A stretch of 46,095 bases of DNA from Ruminococcus flavefaciens (GCF_900116855.1 NZ_UETD01000016.1:1-46095); one strand, 5' to 3'; positions 25,878 through 34,615 are shown, counted from the first letter of the stretch. Numbers and translations are program-made. The notes: generated by a model from the letters alone, not told the origin.

Positions 25878-26507
25878 ATGAACATCGTAGTTATAGATGA
25901 TGACAGGCTGGTGGCTCTGTCGCTGAAAACCATTCTCGAAAGTACAGGCAAGGTCACTGTGGCAGCCATGGGCTCGGACGGCTCTGAGGCTCCCGACCTC
26001 TACCGCACCCACAAGCCCGATGTCATGCTCATGGATATCCGCATGGAGGGCATGACGGGTCTGGAGGCAGGCGAGCTGATACTGAAGGAGTTCCCCGAGG
26101 CAAGGATACTCTATCTCACCACCTTCTCCGATGACGAGTACATAGTAAAAGCCCTCAGCATGGGTGCAAAGGGCTATATCCTAAAGCAGGATTTCGACGG
26201 CATCGTCCCCGCTCTCGAAGCCGTAATGGGCGGTCAGAGCGTATTCGGCGACAAGATAATAAACAAGCTCCCCGAGCTCATGAAGCCCAAGGACAGCTTT
26301 GACTTCGCCGCCCACGGCATAAGCGACAAGGAGCGCGAGATAATGGAGCTGGTGGCAAAGGGCCTCAGCAACAAGGAGATATCCGCGGAGCTCTTTCTCG
26401 GCGAGGGCACTGTCCGCAACTATATCAGCAACCTGCTGGACAAGCTGGCGCTCCGCGACAGGACTCAGCTTGCGGTTTACTACTACACCGAGGTCAGAAA
26501 CAACTGA
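25878..26507 (+). CDS. Response regulator, NarL/LuxR family
   Basis: 209 residues. The receiver domain has the acidic triple at 7-9 (DDD), phospho-acceptor D53 (VMLMDIRM) and conserved Thr and Lys further on (YLTTFS, LKQD). The LuxR-type helix-turn-helix at about 145-205 contains ISDKEREIMELVAKGLSNKE. The ribosome binding site is AAAGGAG. It is the probable partner of the kinase just upstream and likely activates the divergent exporter operon. Confidence 0.9.
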   Translation: MNIVVIDDDRLVALSLKTILESTGKVTVAAMGSDGSEAPDLYRTHKPDVMLMDIRMEGMTGLEAGELILKEFPEARILYLTTFSDDEYIVKALSMGAKGYILKQDFDGIVPALEAVMGGQSVFGDKIINKLPELMKPKDSFDFAAHGISDKEREIMELVAKGLSNKEISAELFLGEGTVRNYISNLLDKLALRDRTQLAVYYYTEVRNN

Positions 26508-26522
26508 AAACGCATATAAAGC

Positions 26523-26555
26523 AAAGCTCCCCCACTTCTGTGAGGGAGCTTTTTT
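26523..26555 (+). terminator. Terminator after the two-component operon
   Basis: AAAGCTCCC-CCAC and GTGAGGGAGCTTT form a stem around TTCT, followed by a T run. It lies between convergent genes. Confidence 0.8.
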
Positions 26556-26559
26556 CTGT

Positions 26560-26973
26560 TCAGTGATTTTCCTTGATAGCGCTTTTTGCCTTGGCGACTA
26601 TGGTCCTGTCATTCTCATAGGACAGGATATTCGAGGCGTAGGAGATATCGACCCAGCGTATCTCGGCGATCTCTCCCTCCTGGGGCGAAAAATCAACATT
26701 CTTCGCCTTCGCAAGGAAGTAAACTACGACTTTTACCGTATCTTTTTTCGGTGAATAGGTAACTGTTTCCCTGAATGTCGGATCAATAATAACGTCAATG
26801 GAGGTCTCCTCCTTGATTTCACGACGAGCAGTTTCGACCTCGGTCTCGCCCTTTTCTACATGACCCTTGGGAAAGGACCAGTGACCGCTGTTGATATGCT
26901 TTATCAGCAGTATTTCCGTATTGCCGTGGTATTTCCTGTAGACAATGGCGCCGCATGATTTCTCGTGAAGCAT
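26560..26973 (-). CDS. Nudix hydrolase, diadenosine tetraphosphatase-like
   Basis: 137 residues. The Nudix box starts at GHVEKGETEVETA and ends in RREIKEETS; the usual Gly near its end is Ser here. The N-terminus (EKSCGAIVYRK, HWSFPKGHVEKGE) matches bacterial bis(5'-nucleosyl)-tetraphosphatases of the asymmetric type, which hydrolyse Ap4A and related nucleotides. It is a single gene with its own promoter, convergent with the response regulator; no functional link to neighbours is evident. Confidence 0.85.
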   Translation of the reverse strand: MLHEKSCGAIVYRKYHGNTEILLIKHINSGHWSFPKGHVEKGETEVETARREIKEETSIDVIIDPTFRETVTYSPKKDTVKVVVYFLAKAKNVDFSPQEGEIAEIRWVDISYASNILSYENDRTIVAKAKSAIKENH

Positions 26974-27070
26974 AGACTATCCTTTCTTGCCCGAAAATAC
27001 GGGCAGAATATAAGCATGACACCCTGCTTCTGCGGCTGTGAGGTGCTGCTTATTTATGTTGTTCATAAAT

Positions 27071-27099
27071 ATTATAGCATATTTTGTTAAATTTGTCCA
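27071..27099 (-). promoter_or_regulatory. Promoter of the Nudix gene
   Basis: Minus strand: TGGACA (27099-27094), 17-bp spacer, TATAAT (27076-27071) with an extended -10 TGC. The leader is about 90 nt. Confidence 0.75.
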
Positions 27100-27222
27100 T
27101 ACCCGACTTTGTAAAAAAGAGATGAATTTTGCCGTTGAAGGTGATCATTATATGCCGCGCTCAGTTGCCGCAAAGCTTACGGAGCATTTCGTCCGTAAAG
27201 ACCGTCTAAACCGATGCGTCAG

Positions 27223-27251
27223 GAATAACAGGACACCTGTGCGAATATAAT
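27223..27251 (+). promoter_or_regulatory. Possible sporulation (sigma-E-like) promoter
   Basis: GAATAAC (27223-27229), then 13 bp, then GAATATAAT (27243-27251), about 35 nt before sipL. This loosely fits mother-cell sigma-E promoters, which would be expected for the gene pair that follows. The match is weak and judged by eye. Confidence 0.3.
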
Positions 27252-27284
27252 TACACAAAGCAAACTTCAAGGAGGTCCTCCGTT

Positions 27285-28817
27285 ATGGAATTAAAACTCA
27301 ACAGAGAGACTGTCCCTGCCGCCGAGGTCATATTTGACGGTGTTCAGGAGCAGTCCGTGGAACTTGATTATATCCTTCCCGATTACTGTCCCGATATCTT
27401 CCGCCTTATCCGCTGCGACACTTCCCCCGTCATCACAGAGTGGTCCGTAAGCGGCGACAGGCTCACCTATGAGCTGAGATGTGATATCCATATCCTCTAC
27501 TGCGGCGAGGACGGCAGCGAGGTCCAGTCCGTTGACCAGCACAGGAGCTTCACCAAGACCGTGGAGCTGGGACGGAGCCCCGTGTCTCCGCAGGTAAGGC
27601 TCACGCCCAAGACCGACCATGTGAACTTCCGCGCCGTGAACAAGCGCCGTCTCGACCTGAGAGGAGCGGTCTCAGTAAAGATAAGCGTCACGGGTCAGCA
27701 GGAGCAGCAGGTGGTCTCCGACGCAGAGGGCATGAATATACAGCTGAAGCGGCGGAATGTGGAGTTTGCCGCAAGCAGGCTCAGCGCGGAGAAAAACGTG
27801 CGTATCGAGGAGGAGATGGAGCTGTCTGCGGCTCAGCCCGATATCTCGGGCATACTGCGGTGCAGCTGCACCGCGGCGGAATGTGAGGTAAAGCTGATCT
27901 CGGGAAAGCTCCTCGCCAAGGGCGAAGCTGATGTGGAGCTGCTTTACAGAGGCGGCGGCAATGTGGAGACCATGAGCTTCTCGCTGGGATACAGCCAGAT
28001 AATCGACGTTGAAGGGCTGGACGACAGCTTCGGCTGCACCGTCACCGCAGAGGTGGTCAGCTGCGATATCTCCCCTGCCGCCGACGGTAACCGTACAGTC
28101 AGATGCGAAGCGGAGCTGAGACTGTGCTGCCGCGCCGTAAAGACCGCCTCCGTCATGATAGCCGAGGACGCTTTCTCCACGGTATATCCCTGCACCGTGG
28201 AGCTCTCCGACATAAGGGCGGAGCAGATACCTGCGGTCTATGACGAGAGCTTCCGCCACAGCGCCCGACTTGCCGAGGGAGACGCTGTCCCGCAGACCGT
28301 ATACTCCATGTGGAGCGAGGCAAAGAACATCAACACCCGTATCGGCGACGACGGCAGGTCCGTTGTCATAAGCGGTATGCTGACTTACTCCATGGCTGCA
28401 AAGGACAGGTCGGGAATGATAGTTATGCCCGACCGCGACGAGGCTTTCGAGGAGACCATCGCTCTCCCCGATAATATCAGCGGTTCATCGGTGTCCGCCG
28501 AGGTCAGGGTACGCGAGACCTCCTACGACATATCCGCAGAGGGCGTTCTCACCGCAAAAGCCGATATCGGCGTTAAGCTGTCCGTATACAGCTCCGATTC
28601 CGTAAAGGCTGTCACCGACATCACCGTTGACGACTCCGCAAGGAAGGAGCGGGACGGCGACTACTCCATAAAGCTATATTTCGGCATCGAGAACGAGGAC
28701 GTCTGGGACATCGCCAAGCGGTACAGCACCAGCGTTGACGCCATTATCGAGGAGAACGACCTTGCAGGAGAACGGCTTGAAAAGGGCGGTATGCTGCTGA
28801 TACCAATTGTTTCATAA
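27285..28817 (+). CDS. sipL: SipL-like spore coat/morphogenesis protein (DUF3794 repeats + LysM)
   Basis: 510 residues with strong AAGGAGG upstream. The N-terminus (SVELDYILPDYCPDIFRLI) is the hallmark of DUF3794/SipL proteins; further DUF3794 copies follow (about 170-300 and 330-450), and a LysM domain ends the protein (about 463-510: ENEDVWDIAKRYSTSVDAI, LLIPIVS). In Clostridioides difficile SipL binds SpoIVA through its LysM domain and is needed to assemble the coat around the forespore. Its direct neighbour here is spoIVA, which fits that partnership. Confidence 0.85.
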   Translation: MELKLNRETVPAAEVIFDGVQEQSVELDYILPDYCPDIFRLIRCDTSPVITEWSVSGDRLTYELRCDIHILYCGEDGSEVQSVDQHRSFTKTVELGRSPVSPQVRLTPKTDHVNFRAVNKRRLDLRGAVSVKISVTGQQEQQVVSDAEGMNIQLKRRNVEFAASRLSAEKNVRIEEEMELSAAQPDISGILRCSCTAAECEVKLISGKLLAKGEADVELLYRGGGNVETMSFSLGYSQIIDVEGLDDSFGCTVTAEVVSCDISPAADGNRTVRCEAELRLCCRAVKTASVMIAEDAFSTVYPCTVELSDIRAEQIPAVYDESFRHSARLAEGDAVPQTVYSMWSEAKNINTRIGDDGRSVVISGMLTYSMAAKDRSGMIVMPDRDEAFEETIALPDNISGSSVSAEVRVRETSYDISAEGVLTAKADIGVKLSVYSSDSVKAVTDITVDDSARKERDGDYSIKLYFGIENEDVWDIAKRYSTSVDAIIEENDLAGERLEKGGMLLIPIVS

Positions 28818-28830
28818 AAGGAGTATTTGT

Positions 28831-30306
28831 ATGGCTAAAGATATATACAGCAATATCGCCGAGCGCACAGGCGGCGATATCTACATAGGCGTGGTGGGAC
28901 CCGTCCGCACGGGCAAATCCACATTCATAAAACGGTTCATGGAGTCGCTGGTGATACCCAATATAAGCAGTGAATATATGCGTGAGAGAGCCCTCGACGA
29001 GCTTCCCCAGTCCGCCGCAGGCAAGACCATCATGACCACCGAGCCAAAGTTCATCCCCGAGGAGGCGGTGCGCATAGACCTCGGAGACGGCGCTGCATTC
29101 AATGTAAGGCTCATCGACTGCGTGGGCTATATCGTCCCCAGCTCTCTCGGCTACATCGAAAACGAGCAGCCCCGAATGGTCATGACCTCGTGGTTCGACG
29201 AGGAGATACCCTTCAATATGGCGGCAGAGATAGGCACCCAGAAGGTCATCACCGACCACTCCACCATCGGTCTTGTCATTACCACAGACGGCTCCGTGAC
29301 GGATATCCCCCGTGAGGAGTACGCGGAGTGTGAGGAGAGGGTCATCCGCGAGCTCCGTGAGCTGGGAAAACCCTTCGTGGTAATACTCAATACCATTGAC
29401 CCGAAGTCGGCGGAGTCAAAGGCTCTTGCAGCGCAGCTCACAGAGCGCTACGACGCCAAGGTCATACCCGTCAACTGTCTGGAGCTCAGCGAGGAGGATA
29501 TCCGCGGGATAATACGGGAGATACTGTTCTCATTCCCCGTAAGGGAGATAAATATCCGCACCGCAAGATGGATAAACTCCCTCGAAAAGGGACACTGGCT
29601 CAGGTCGGAGATACTGGACTGCATAAGGTCTGCCGCCAAGGATATACGCCTTGTGCGCGAAGCTGAGGACGCTGCGGCAGCTATCGGAGAGTGCCCCAAC
29701 GTGATGAAAGCAGAGGTCAGCAGCATTGACTTGGGAAAGGGCTCCGTCACCATCACCGCGGAGCTGGACAGCAGCCTTTTCTACAAGATACTGGGCGAGA
29801 CCACAGGCATAGACATAGAGAGCGAGAGCGACCTGATGCCCCTGCTCACGGAGCTCAACGATATCCGCAGGAAGTACAAGCGCATAGAGCCTGCCCTTGC
29901 GGAGGTGGAGGCAACGGGCTACGGCATAGTAATGCCCGAGCTTGAGGAGATGTCCCTCGAGGAGCCCAAGATAATCCGTCAGGGCGGCAAGTACGGCGTC
30001 AAGCTCAAGGCGTCCGCCCCGTCCATACATCTCATGAAAGCCAATATCAACACCACCGTTAGTCCCATCGTAGGCACCGAGCGGCAGTCCGAGGAGCTGG
30101 TGATGTACCTGCTGGACGGCTTTGACGATGACCCCAAGAAGATATGGGAGAGCAATATCTTCGGCAAGTCCCTGCACGAGCTGGTCAATGAGGGGCTTCA
30201 CAGTAAGCTTTTCAAGATGCCCGTGGACGCCCGTATGAAGCTTCAGGAGACTCTCGAAAGAGTCATAAACGAGGGCTGCTCGGGACTTATCTGCTTCATA
30301 CTATGA
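28831..30306 (+). CDS. spoIVA: Stage IV sporulation protein A, coat-morphogenesis ATPase
   Basis: 491 residues, the usual SpoIVA length, from ATG 28831 behind AAAGGAG. Residues 1-10 (MAKDIYSNIA) and the Walker A GPVRTGKST match SpoIVA closely, as does DCVGYIVPSSLGY (Walker B/sensor region). The C-terminus ends in the conserved GLICFIL, which anchors the protein on the outer forespore membrane. SpoIVA hydrolyses ATP to polymerise as the coat basement layer. It follows sipL by 13 bp, so the two are probably co-expressed in the mother cell. Confidence 0.95.
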   Translation: MAKDIYSNIAERTGGDIYIGVVGPVRTGKSTFIKRFMESLVIPNISSEYMRERALDELPQSAAGKTIMTTEPKFIPEEAVRIDLGDGAAFNVRLIDCVGYIVPSSLGYIENEQPRMVMTSWFDEEIPFNMAAEIGTQKVITDHSTIGLVITTDGSVTDIPREEYAECEERVIRELRELGKPFVVILNTIDPKSAESKALAAQLTERYDAKVIPVNCLELSEEDIRGIIREILFSFPVREINIRTARWINSLEKGHWLRSEILDCIRSAAKDIRLVREAEDAAAAIGECPNVMKAEVSSIDLGKGSVTITAELDSSLFYKILGETTGIDIESESDLMPLLTELNDIRRKYKRIEPALAEVEATGYGIVMPELEEMSLEEPKIIRQGGKYGVKLKASAPSIHLMKANINTTVSPIVGTERQSEELVMYLLDGFDDDPKKIWESNIFGKSLHELVNEGLHSKLFKMPVDARMKLQETLERVINEGCSGLICFIL

Positions 30307-30335
30307 AAAAAGAGTACCGCAAGGTACTCTTTTTT
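30306..30335. terminator. Bidirectional terminator after spoIVA
   Basis: A6-GAGTACC and GGTACTC-T6 enclose a GCAA (GNRA) tetraloop. It can serve spoIVA and the minus-strand small gene ending at 30400. Downstream (30340-30395), GAACGCC...GGCGTTC forms another hairpin in repeat-like DNA. Confidence 0.85.
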
Positions 30336-30399
30336 CAGCCGTCAGCCCATAGCTATTAGCCTTTAGCTTGTAGGGAACGCCGCATTGGCGTTCTGTTTA

Positions 30400-30585
30400 T
30401 TATTTCTTTTTCTTATGTACAATCGTTTCGACAACAGTTTCAGTAGTAGGATACCTTGTCCAAGTAGTTTTCTTGTCACCTTTAATTAATGAGGCAACCT
30501 GTTTACCGGTTTTAGTGACTTCAGCAGTGAATTTATCTCCGGGATCGGATAGTAAATTGCCACGCTTAAAAAGTGAAAACTTCAT
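30400..30585 (-). CDS. Small basic hypothetical protein
   Basis: 61 residues, not recognised. It begins MKFSLFKRGN, has many Lys and Thr, and ends HKKKK. A strong ribosome binding site (GGGGGAG, 6 nt before ATG) and a position 12 bp after the zinc-ribbon gene support real translation. It shows no membrane segment or known motif. Confidence 0.55.
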   Translation of the reverse strand: MKFSLFKRGNLLSDPGDKFTAEVTKTGKQVASLIKGDKKTTWTRYPTTETVVETIVHKKKK

Positions 30586-30597
30586 TTTACTCCCCCT

Positions 30598-30831
30598 TTA
30601 ACTGTTAAGTGCATCTTCCAATTCTTCCTCGGAATAGCCAAACATATAATCCTCGTCTTTTCCGTTTGAAGCCCAGATATCAGCTGCTTCATAAACGCTA
30701 ATGCCCTCATCATCATCGTACAAATCAGAACAATATTCGCAATAATAGCTTTCTCCGTCCCAATTTCCAAAACAATCCAGTTTCCGATGAAGTCGACGTC
30801 CGCAATCAGGACACATATTATATCTGCTCAT
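30598..30831 (-). CDS. Small zinc-ribbon protein
   Basis: 77 residues from ATG 30831, preceded by AAGGGGG; an in-frame ATG at 30855 lacks such a site. C6-x2-C9 (MCPDCGRR) and a second CxxC (YYCEYCSDLY) probably bind zinc. The C-terminal half is very acidic (DDDEG, YSEEELEDAL). The function is unknown. It forms an operon with the small basic protein and is divergent from an XRE regulator, an arrangement often seen in small phage-derived or stress loci. Confidence 0.65.
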   Translation of the reverse strand: MSRYNMCPDCGRRLHRKLDCFGNWDGESYYCEYCSDLYDDDEGISVYEAADIWASNGKDEDYMFGYSEEELEDALNS

Positions 30832-30875
30832 AGTTTTCCCCCTTAAATATTTCATGTGTTATATAATTGTTCTTT

Positions 30876-30891
30876 GCGCCTATATAGGTGC
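30876..30891. promoter_or_regulatory. 16-bp palindrome, candidate XRE operator
   Basis: GCGCCTATATAGGTGC is a palindrome with a single G/T exception, placed between the divergent small-protein and XRE genes, just downstream of the minus promoter. Confidence 0.5.
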
Positions 30892-30897
30892 AATTTT

Positions 30898-30926
30898 ATT
30901 ATAACATACGGATATAATAAAATCAA
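30898..30926 (-). promoter_or_regulatory. Promoter of the small-protein operon
   Basis: Minus strand: TTGATT (30926-30921), 17-bp spacer, TATAAT (30903-30898). The transcript would start beside the palindrome at 30876-30891. A plus-strand TATAAT at 30913-30918 overlaps it and may serve the XRE gene. Confidence 0.65.
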
Positions 30927-30977
30927 CAGTTTTGTGCTTATTCAAGTGCAGAAAAATCGGGAGAGGATTTGTTCATT

Positions 30978-31205
30978 ATGAATAAAGAGGTGGAAAAGGC
31001 AGTAGGCGCCAACATCAGGCGGCTTCGTGAAAAAGCGGATATTACGCAGGAACAGCTCTCTGCACGCTTGCAGGTCAACGGCTGCGATATAACACGAAGC
31101 GCCCTTGCTAAAATAGAAGTGGGACAGCGCCATCTTTATCCCGATGAGATAATCCTGCTGAGAAAGCTGCTCGGTGTCAGCTATGATGATATATTTGATG
31201 TATAA
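30978..31205 (+). CDS. XRE-family transcriptional regulator
   Basis: 75 residues from ATG 30978, about 10 nt after AGAGGA; an upstream TTG at 30969 is too close to that site. Almost the entire protein is a Cro/CI-type helix-turn-helix (IRRLREKADITQEQLSARLQ; SALAKIEVGQRHLYPDEI). With no extra domain, it is probably a simple repressor of itself and of the divergent small genes. Confidence 0.85.
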   Translation: MNKEVEKAVGANIRRLREKADITQEQLSARLQVNGCDITRSALAKIEVGQRHLYPDEIILLRKLLGVSYDDIFDV

Positions 31206-31232
31206 AAAAGGAGACCTTACGGTCTCCTTTTT
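31204..31232 (+). terminator. Terminator after the XRE gene
   Basis: AAAAAAGGAGACC and GGTCTCCTTTTT with loop TTAC. Confidence 0.85.
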
Positions 31233-31322
31233 CAGTGAATAGTTATCAGTGCATAGCAGGGGCGCCCCTTATCACGCCGCCTTTGTCACACGCGGCACCG
31301 CCCTGTGTTATATATCAGCTGC

Positions 31323-31361
31323 GAAAAAATCCCCCGAAGCAGCCCATCAGCCGCTTCGGGG
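31323..31361 (-). terminator. Terminator of the CotH-type gene
   Basis: Read on the minus strand, CCCCGAAGC and GCTTCGGGG pair around a 12-nt loop and are followed by GATTTTTTC. Confidence 0.8.
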
Positions 31362-31391
31362 TATGTTTATTATTCTCTTTTCACTTTTTTA

Positions 31392-34300
31392 TCAGTCAAG
31401 TGTTTTTATCTTTCCAAGGAGGAACTCCTGTATCTTCAGAGCGTCATTTGAGGTAAGTCCCTCAGTTGCCTTGTCAACGTCTGCGTTGCGCTTGCCCTGT
31501 TCTGTGAGTGTATACTTATTGGGATTTGCAAGGCTCTGCATGATGAGGATAGCATCTGCCAGCTCAACGGTGCCGTCGCAGTTTGCGTCGCCAAGCTTTA
31601 ACATACCCGTAGGAACAGCTGTGCTCGTTGTTGTCGTTGTTGTGGTGGTGGCAGTAGTGGTAGTTGTTGTGGTAGTCACAGGCTGAGCTGCACCTGCTGT
31701 ATATACAGCCTTGATGGTAACGCCCTCGCTTACGGGAACTGTTATCTCGGCGGAACGTGTATCATCAACATTTGCGCCTGTTACCTCCCAGTGATCGAAG
31801 GTATAGCCTTCCTTTGCCACTGCCTTTACAGTTACGGGATAGTCAGTGAAGTACTTTCCGCTCCATGTGCTGAGAGAATCGTCAAGGTTGATGGTGTTGA
31901 ACTTTACCGAACCCTTTGAGCCGTCGTTATTTACGGTAACTGTTGCAAGGTCGCCCTGAAGTGACATATAGTTCTTCATCTGGCTTGTAACGTTGCCGAA
32001 TCTGGTGTTGTAGAAGGTCTCGAGGAGCTGATAATCCTGATCGAAGGTCTGTGCATTGTGGATGTTCTTCGATGAGGGGAAACGTGCATAGGTATCAACT
32101 ATCTGCTGCTTGAAGCCCTTGTAGTAGTTGATAGCAGCTGTGGTCTTCTTGGTATCAAAGTTATAGTTTGCAAGGTCCATGAATGTCAGCTCGAACTGCT
32201 TCTTGAACTCTGCATTCTTCATCAGTGAGGTAAATGAGCCGCTGAGTCCGCCGCCTCCCATTCCGAAGGCGAAGCCTCCGCCTCCGCCGAACTGGCTGAA
32301 GCTATTATAGGTAGGACCTGTCTCATTGACCTTGTCTGCAAGGTTGGCGCTGTACTCGGTATCAAAGAGCACCATACGCCACTTGCCGTCTGCATAGGGA
32401 TTTTCGGGGTCGACTGTTTTTGCGCGCCATGCAGCAGTATTGTTGCCGGGCCAGTCGTGGTTAGCCCAGTATATCTGAGCTGCGAAATAGTCTATATAGC
32501 TCTGGATATCCAGTTTCTCGCAGAACTGCTTGTATGTAGCCTCGTTGGTCATATCGGCGCTCGATATCTGGTTGAGCAGGTTGTTCCAGTCGCTGAGGTC
32601 TGAATCGGTGCCCTCCTCCAGATTGCCGTTCTTTACGAAGGCAACATCGTTCTTCTTCACGCCATAGTGTGACTTGAAGTAGTCGGAGTTATACTTCTCC
32701 GTGAGCTGATAGATGCCCCAGAACTCGCCGTCGATAAAGAGTATGCACTCGCTTGTAGCCTGAGTTGCCATATTGTTTCTGTCGGATACGAGAGCCTGAT
32801 TCACGGAGTCACGGAAATAGCCTGCCATGTTGTCGTTTCCGCCGTTTCTTATGGTGAAGCCGTCAAACTTGTCTATTACCTTGCCGTTCTTCTCCTTGGT
32901 GGACTTGCCCTCAAAGAGGTCGTACTCCACCTCGCTCTTGCCGTAATCCATACGGGCGAAGACATTGAAGCTCTTCTGTGCCCATGCACGGGATGCAGCA
33001 CCCTTTGTCCTGATGCCCACGTTCTGGGAAACTACGCTCTGACCGTTCTCGAATATCTCAATATTTGCGGGACGCTCCCACTCGGGACCCTTCTGGTTGT
33101 AGTTAGCCTGTGACATGAATGCGAAATCTCCCATTCCGCCTCCGCCCCAGCCGCCACCGCCGAAGCCGCCGCCTCCCATATCGAAGCCGCCCCAGCCGCC
33201 TTGCTGCTGACCGTCTTCATCTGCCATAGCCACGGGATCGCCTGCGCCGCCGAAGTTAAAGTTGCCCCAGCCCTGCTGCTGACCCTGATTGGGGTCCTGC
33301 TGACCCCATGCACCGGGGTTCCAGCCCTGACCGGGGTCCTGCTGTCCCGGGATCTGCTGTCCGGGATTCTGCTGTCCGGGGTCCTGCTGACCGCCCCATC
33401 CGGGCATTGTCCAGCCGCCTCCGCCGTTCTGTTCGTCGTATACCTTACCCTTTACATAGATGCCTTTCTCATAGTCGAAAAGGTTATCGGGGTCTGTAAC
33501 GAGAGAGATGACCTTCATATTCTTATACTTGTCAACATTTGTTGAGCCGATGAAGTATGTCTTTGTGATGATATCGCTGGTGCGTCCCTGAGCGTCAACT
33601 GCCGTAGCGCGTACTACTGCTGCCTTGAGAACTCCCTCCTCGGGGGCGAGGATATCCGTATATGCTGTGATATCTGTTCTTGCGCTGAGCTTGTTGGGCT
33701 CGCTGGTCATATCCTTGACGCTGATGGGACCTGTGTACCTCTCTGATGAGGATGTGGGGTCGCTGCCGTCAAGTGTGTAGTAAACTGTTGTTCCCTCGGG
33801 AACGTCGATAGAAAGTGAGAAACCGCTGTTATAGAAGCCGCTCTCTGCCGAGAAGGAAGGTGTCCTTACTGCGTTTGAGCCCTCGGGAGCTCTGTTTGCT
33901 TCTCCGGGAGTAGTTGCCAGAACGAAGTACTCTCCGCTGCCGTCGGGATACTGTCCGTAGGATGTATCCTTAGCCATATCTCCGAAGGTCACCTGTGAAG
34001 CCACGCTGCCCGAAGCGTCTGTGAGAGTGAGCACCTCGCCGCTGGTGGAAAGACCGAAAGGAGCTATGCTGCTGTTGGTCTCGCCTGCTGTTCCGTCGCA
34101 GAAGAATATCTTTCTCTCACCTGCCTGAAGCACCGTACCCGAGGGTATAGTGAAGCGGTAGGGAGTGTCCTCCTTGTCGGTTATGCCCCAGCCGCTTATA
34201 TCAACCGCGCTTCCCGAGCCGTTGTAGAGCTCGATCCAGTCGTATAAGCCGCCGTCGGGGGCAGGGTAGGTGCTGTTCTTGGGGCAGACCTCATTGATAG

Positions 34301-34412
34301 TGACTGCTCCTGCTGCCGCTGCCTTTGGTGCAGGGAGCATTCCTGCCGCACCGAGGAGAAGCGCAAGGCTCATGATGCCTGCAGCTGTTCTTTTGGCTGT
34401 ACGTTTGATCAT
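31392..34412 (-). CDS. CotH-family secreted protein with lamin-tail, chitobiase-like and dockerin domains
   Basis: 1,006 residues from ATG 34412, which lies 7 nt after GGAGGG; the ATG at 34427 overlaps that site. Order: signal peptide; lamin-tail-like domain (about 35-170, INEVCPKNS, YDWIELYN); chitobiase/hexosaminidase C-terminal-like domain (VYYTLDGSDPTSSS); CotH kinase-like domain with NHDWPGNN and LFDTEYS; an InlB/Flg_new-like beta domain (GYTFDHWEVTGA); Thr linker; C-terminal dockerin (GDANCDGTVELADA). The second dockerin loop (DVDKATEGLTSNDAL) is atypical. A Gly/Gln/Pro-rich tract of about 100 residues lies inside the CotH region. CotH proteins with dockerins are known cellulosome parts; whether this one phosphorylates proteins is unknown. 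Confidence 0.85.
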   Translation of the reverse strand: MIKRTAKRTAAGIMSLALLLGAAGMLPAPKAAAAGAVTINEVCPKNSTYPAPDGGLYDWIELYNGSGSAVDISGWGITDKEDTPYRFTIPSGTVLQAGERKIFFCDGTAGETNSSIAPFGLSTSGEVLTLTDASGSVASQVTFGDMAKDTSYGQYPDGSGEYFVLATTPGEANRAPEGSNAVRTPSFSAESGFYNSGFSLSIDVPEGTTVYYTLDGSDPTSSSERYTGPISVKDMTSEPNKLSARTDITAYTDILAPEEGVLKAAVVRATAVDAQGRTSDIITKTYFIGSTNVDKYKNMKVISLVTDPDNLFDYEKGIYVKGKVYDEQNGGGGWTMPGWGGQQDPGQQNPGQQIPGQQDPGQGWNPGAWGQQDPNQGQQQGWGNFNFGGAGDPVAMADEDGQQQGGWGGFDMGGGGFGGGGWGGGGMGDFAFMSQANYNQKGPEWERPANIEIFENGQSVVSQNVGIRTKGAASRAWAQKSFNVFARMDYGKSEVEYDLFEGKSTKEKNGKVIDKFDGFTIRNGGNDNMAGYFRDSVNQALVSDRNNMATQATSECILFIDGEFWGIYQLTEKYNSDYFKSHYGVKKNDVAFVKNGNLEEGTDSDLSDWNNLLNQISSADMTNEATYKQFCEKLDIQSYIDYFAAQIYWANHDWPGNNTAAWRAKTVDPENPYADGKWRMVLFDTEYSANLADKVNETGPTYNSFSQFGGGGGFAFGMGGGGLSGSFTSLMKNAEFKKQFELTFMDLANYNFDTKKTTAAINYYKGFKQQIVDTYARFPSSKNIHNAQTFDQDYQLLETFYNTRFGNVTSQMKNYMSLQGDLATVTVNNDGSKGSVKFNTINLDDSLSTWSGKYFTDYPVTVKAVAKEGYTFDHWEVTGANVDDTRSAEITVPVSEGVTIKAVYTAGAAQPVTTTTTTTTATTTTTTTTSTAVPTGMLKLGDANCDGTVELADAILIMQSLANPNKYTLTEQGKRNADVDKATEGLTSNDALKIQEFLLGKIKTLD

Positions 34413-34586
34413 TTCATATCCCTCCATATGTGATCTTTCATGTTTTATCGAGTTTTTGCCCGTTTTACGTTCAAATCGTGTCTTAATGATAAATTTGCAA
34501 GCTTAAAATAGTCTTAAAGTAATCTTAAAAACTTGTCCTTGATTTTTTCACTTTAAGTTCACTTTTTGACTATATTCCGCACTTTC

Positions 34587-34615
34587 AGTATAACATTTTT
34601 CACAAAGGCAGTCAA
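34587..34615 (-). promoter_or_regulatory. Promoter of the CotH-type gene
   Basis: Minus strand: TTGACT (34615-34610), 17-bp spacer, TATACT (34592-34587) with an extended -10 TG. This implies a leader of about 170 nt. Confidence 0.7.

Noticed and set aside
27122..27250. Possible 42-residue small protein before sipL
   Set aside because: Only a poorly spaced purine stretch lies upstream and it overlaps the probable sipL promoter; no recognisable feature.
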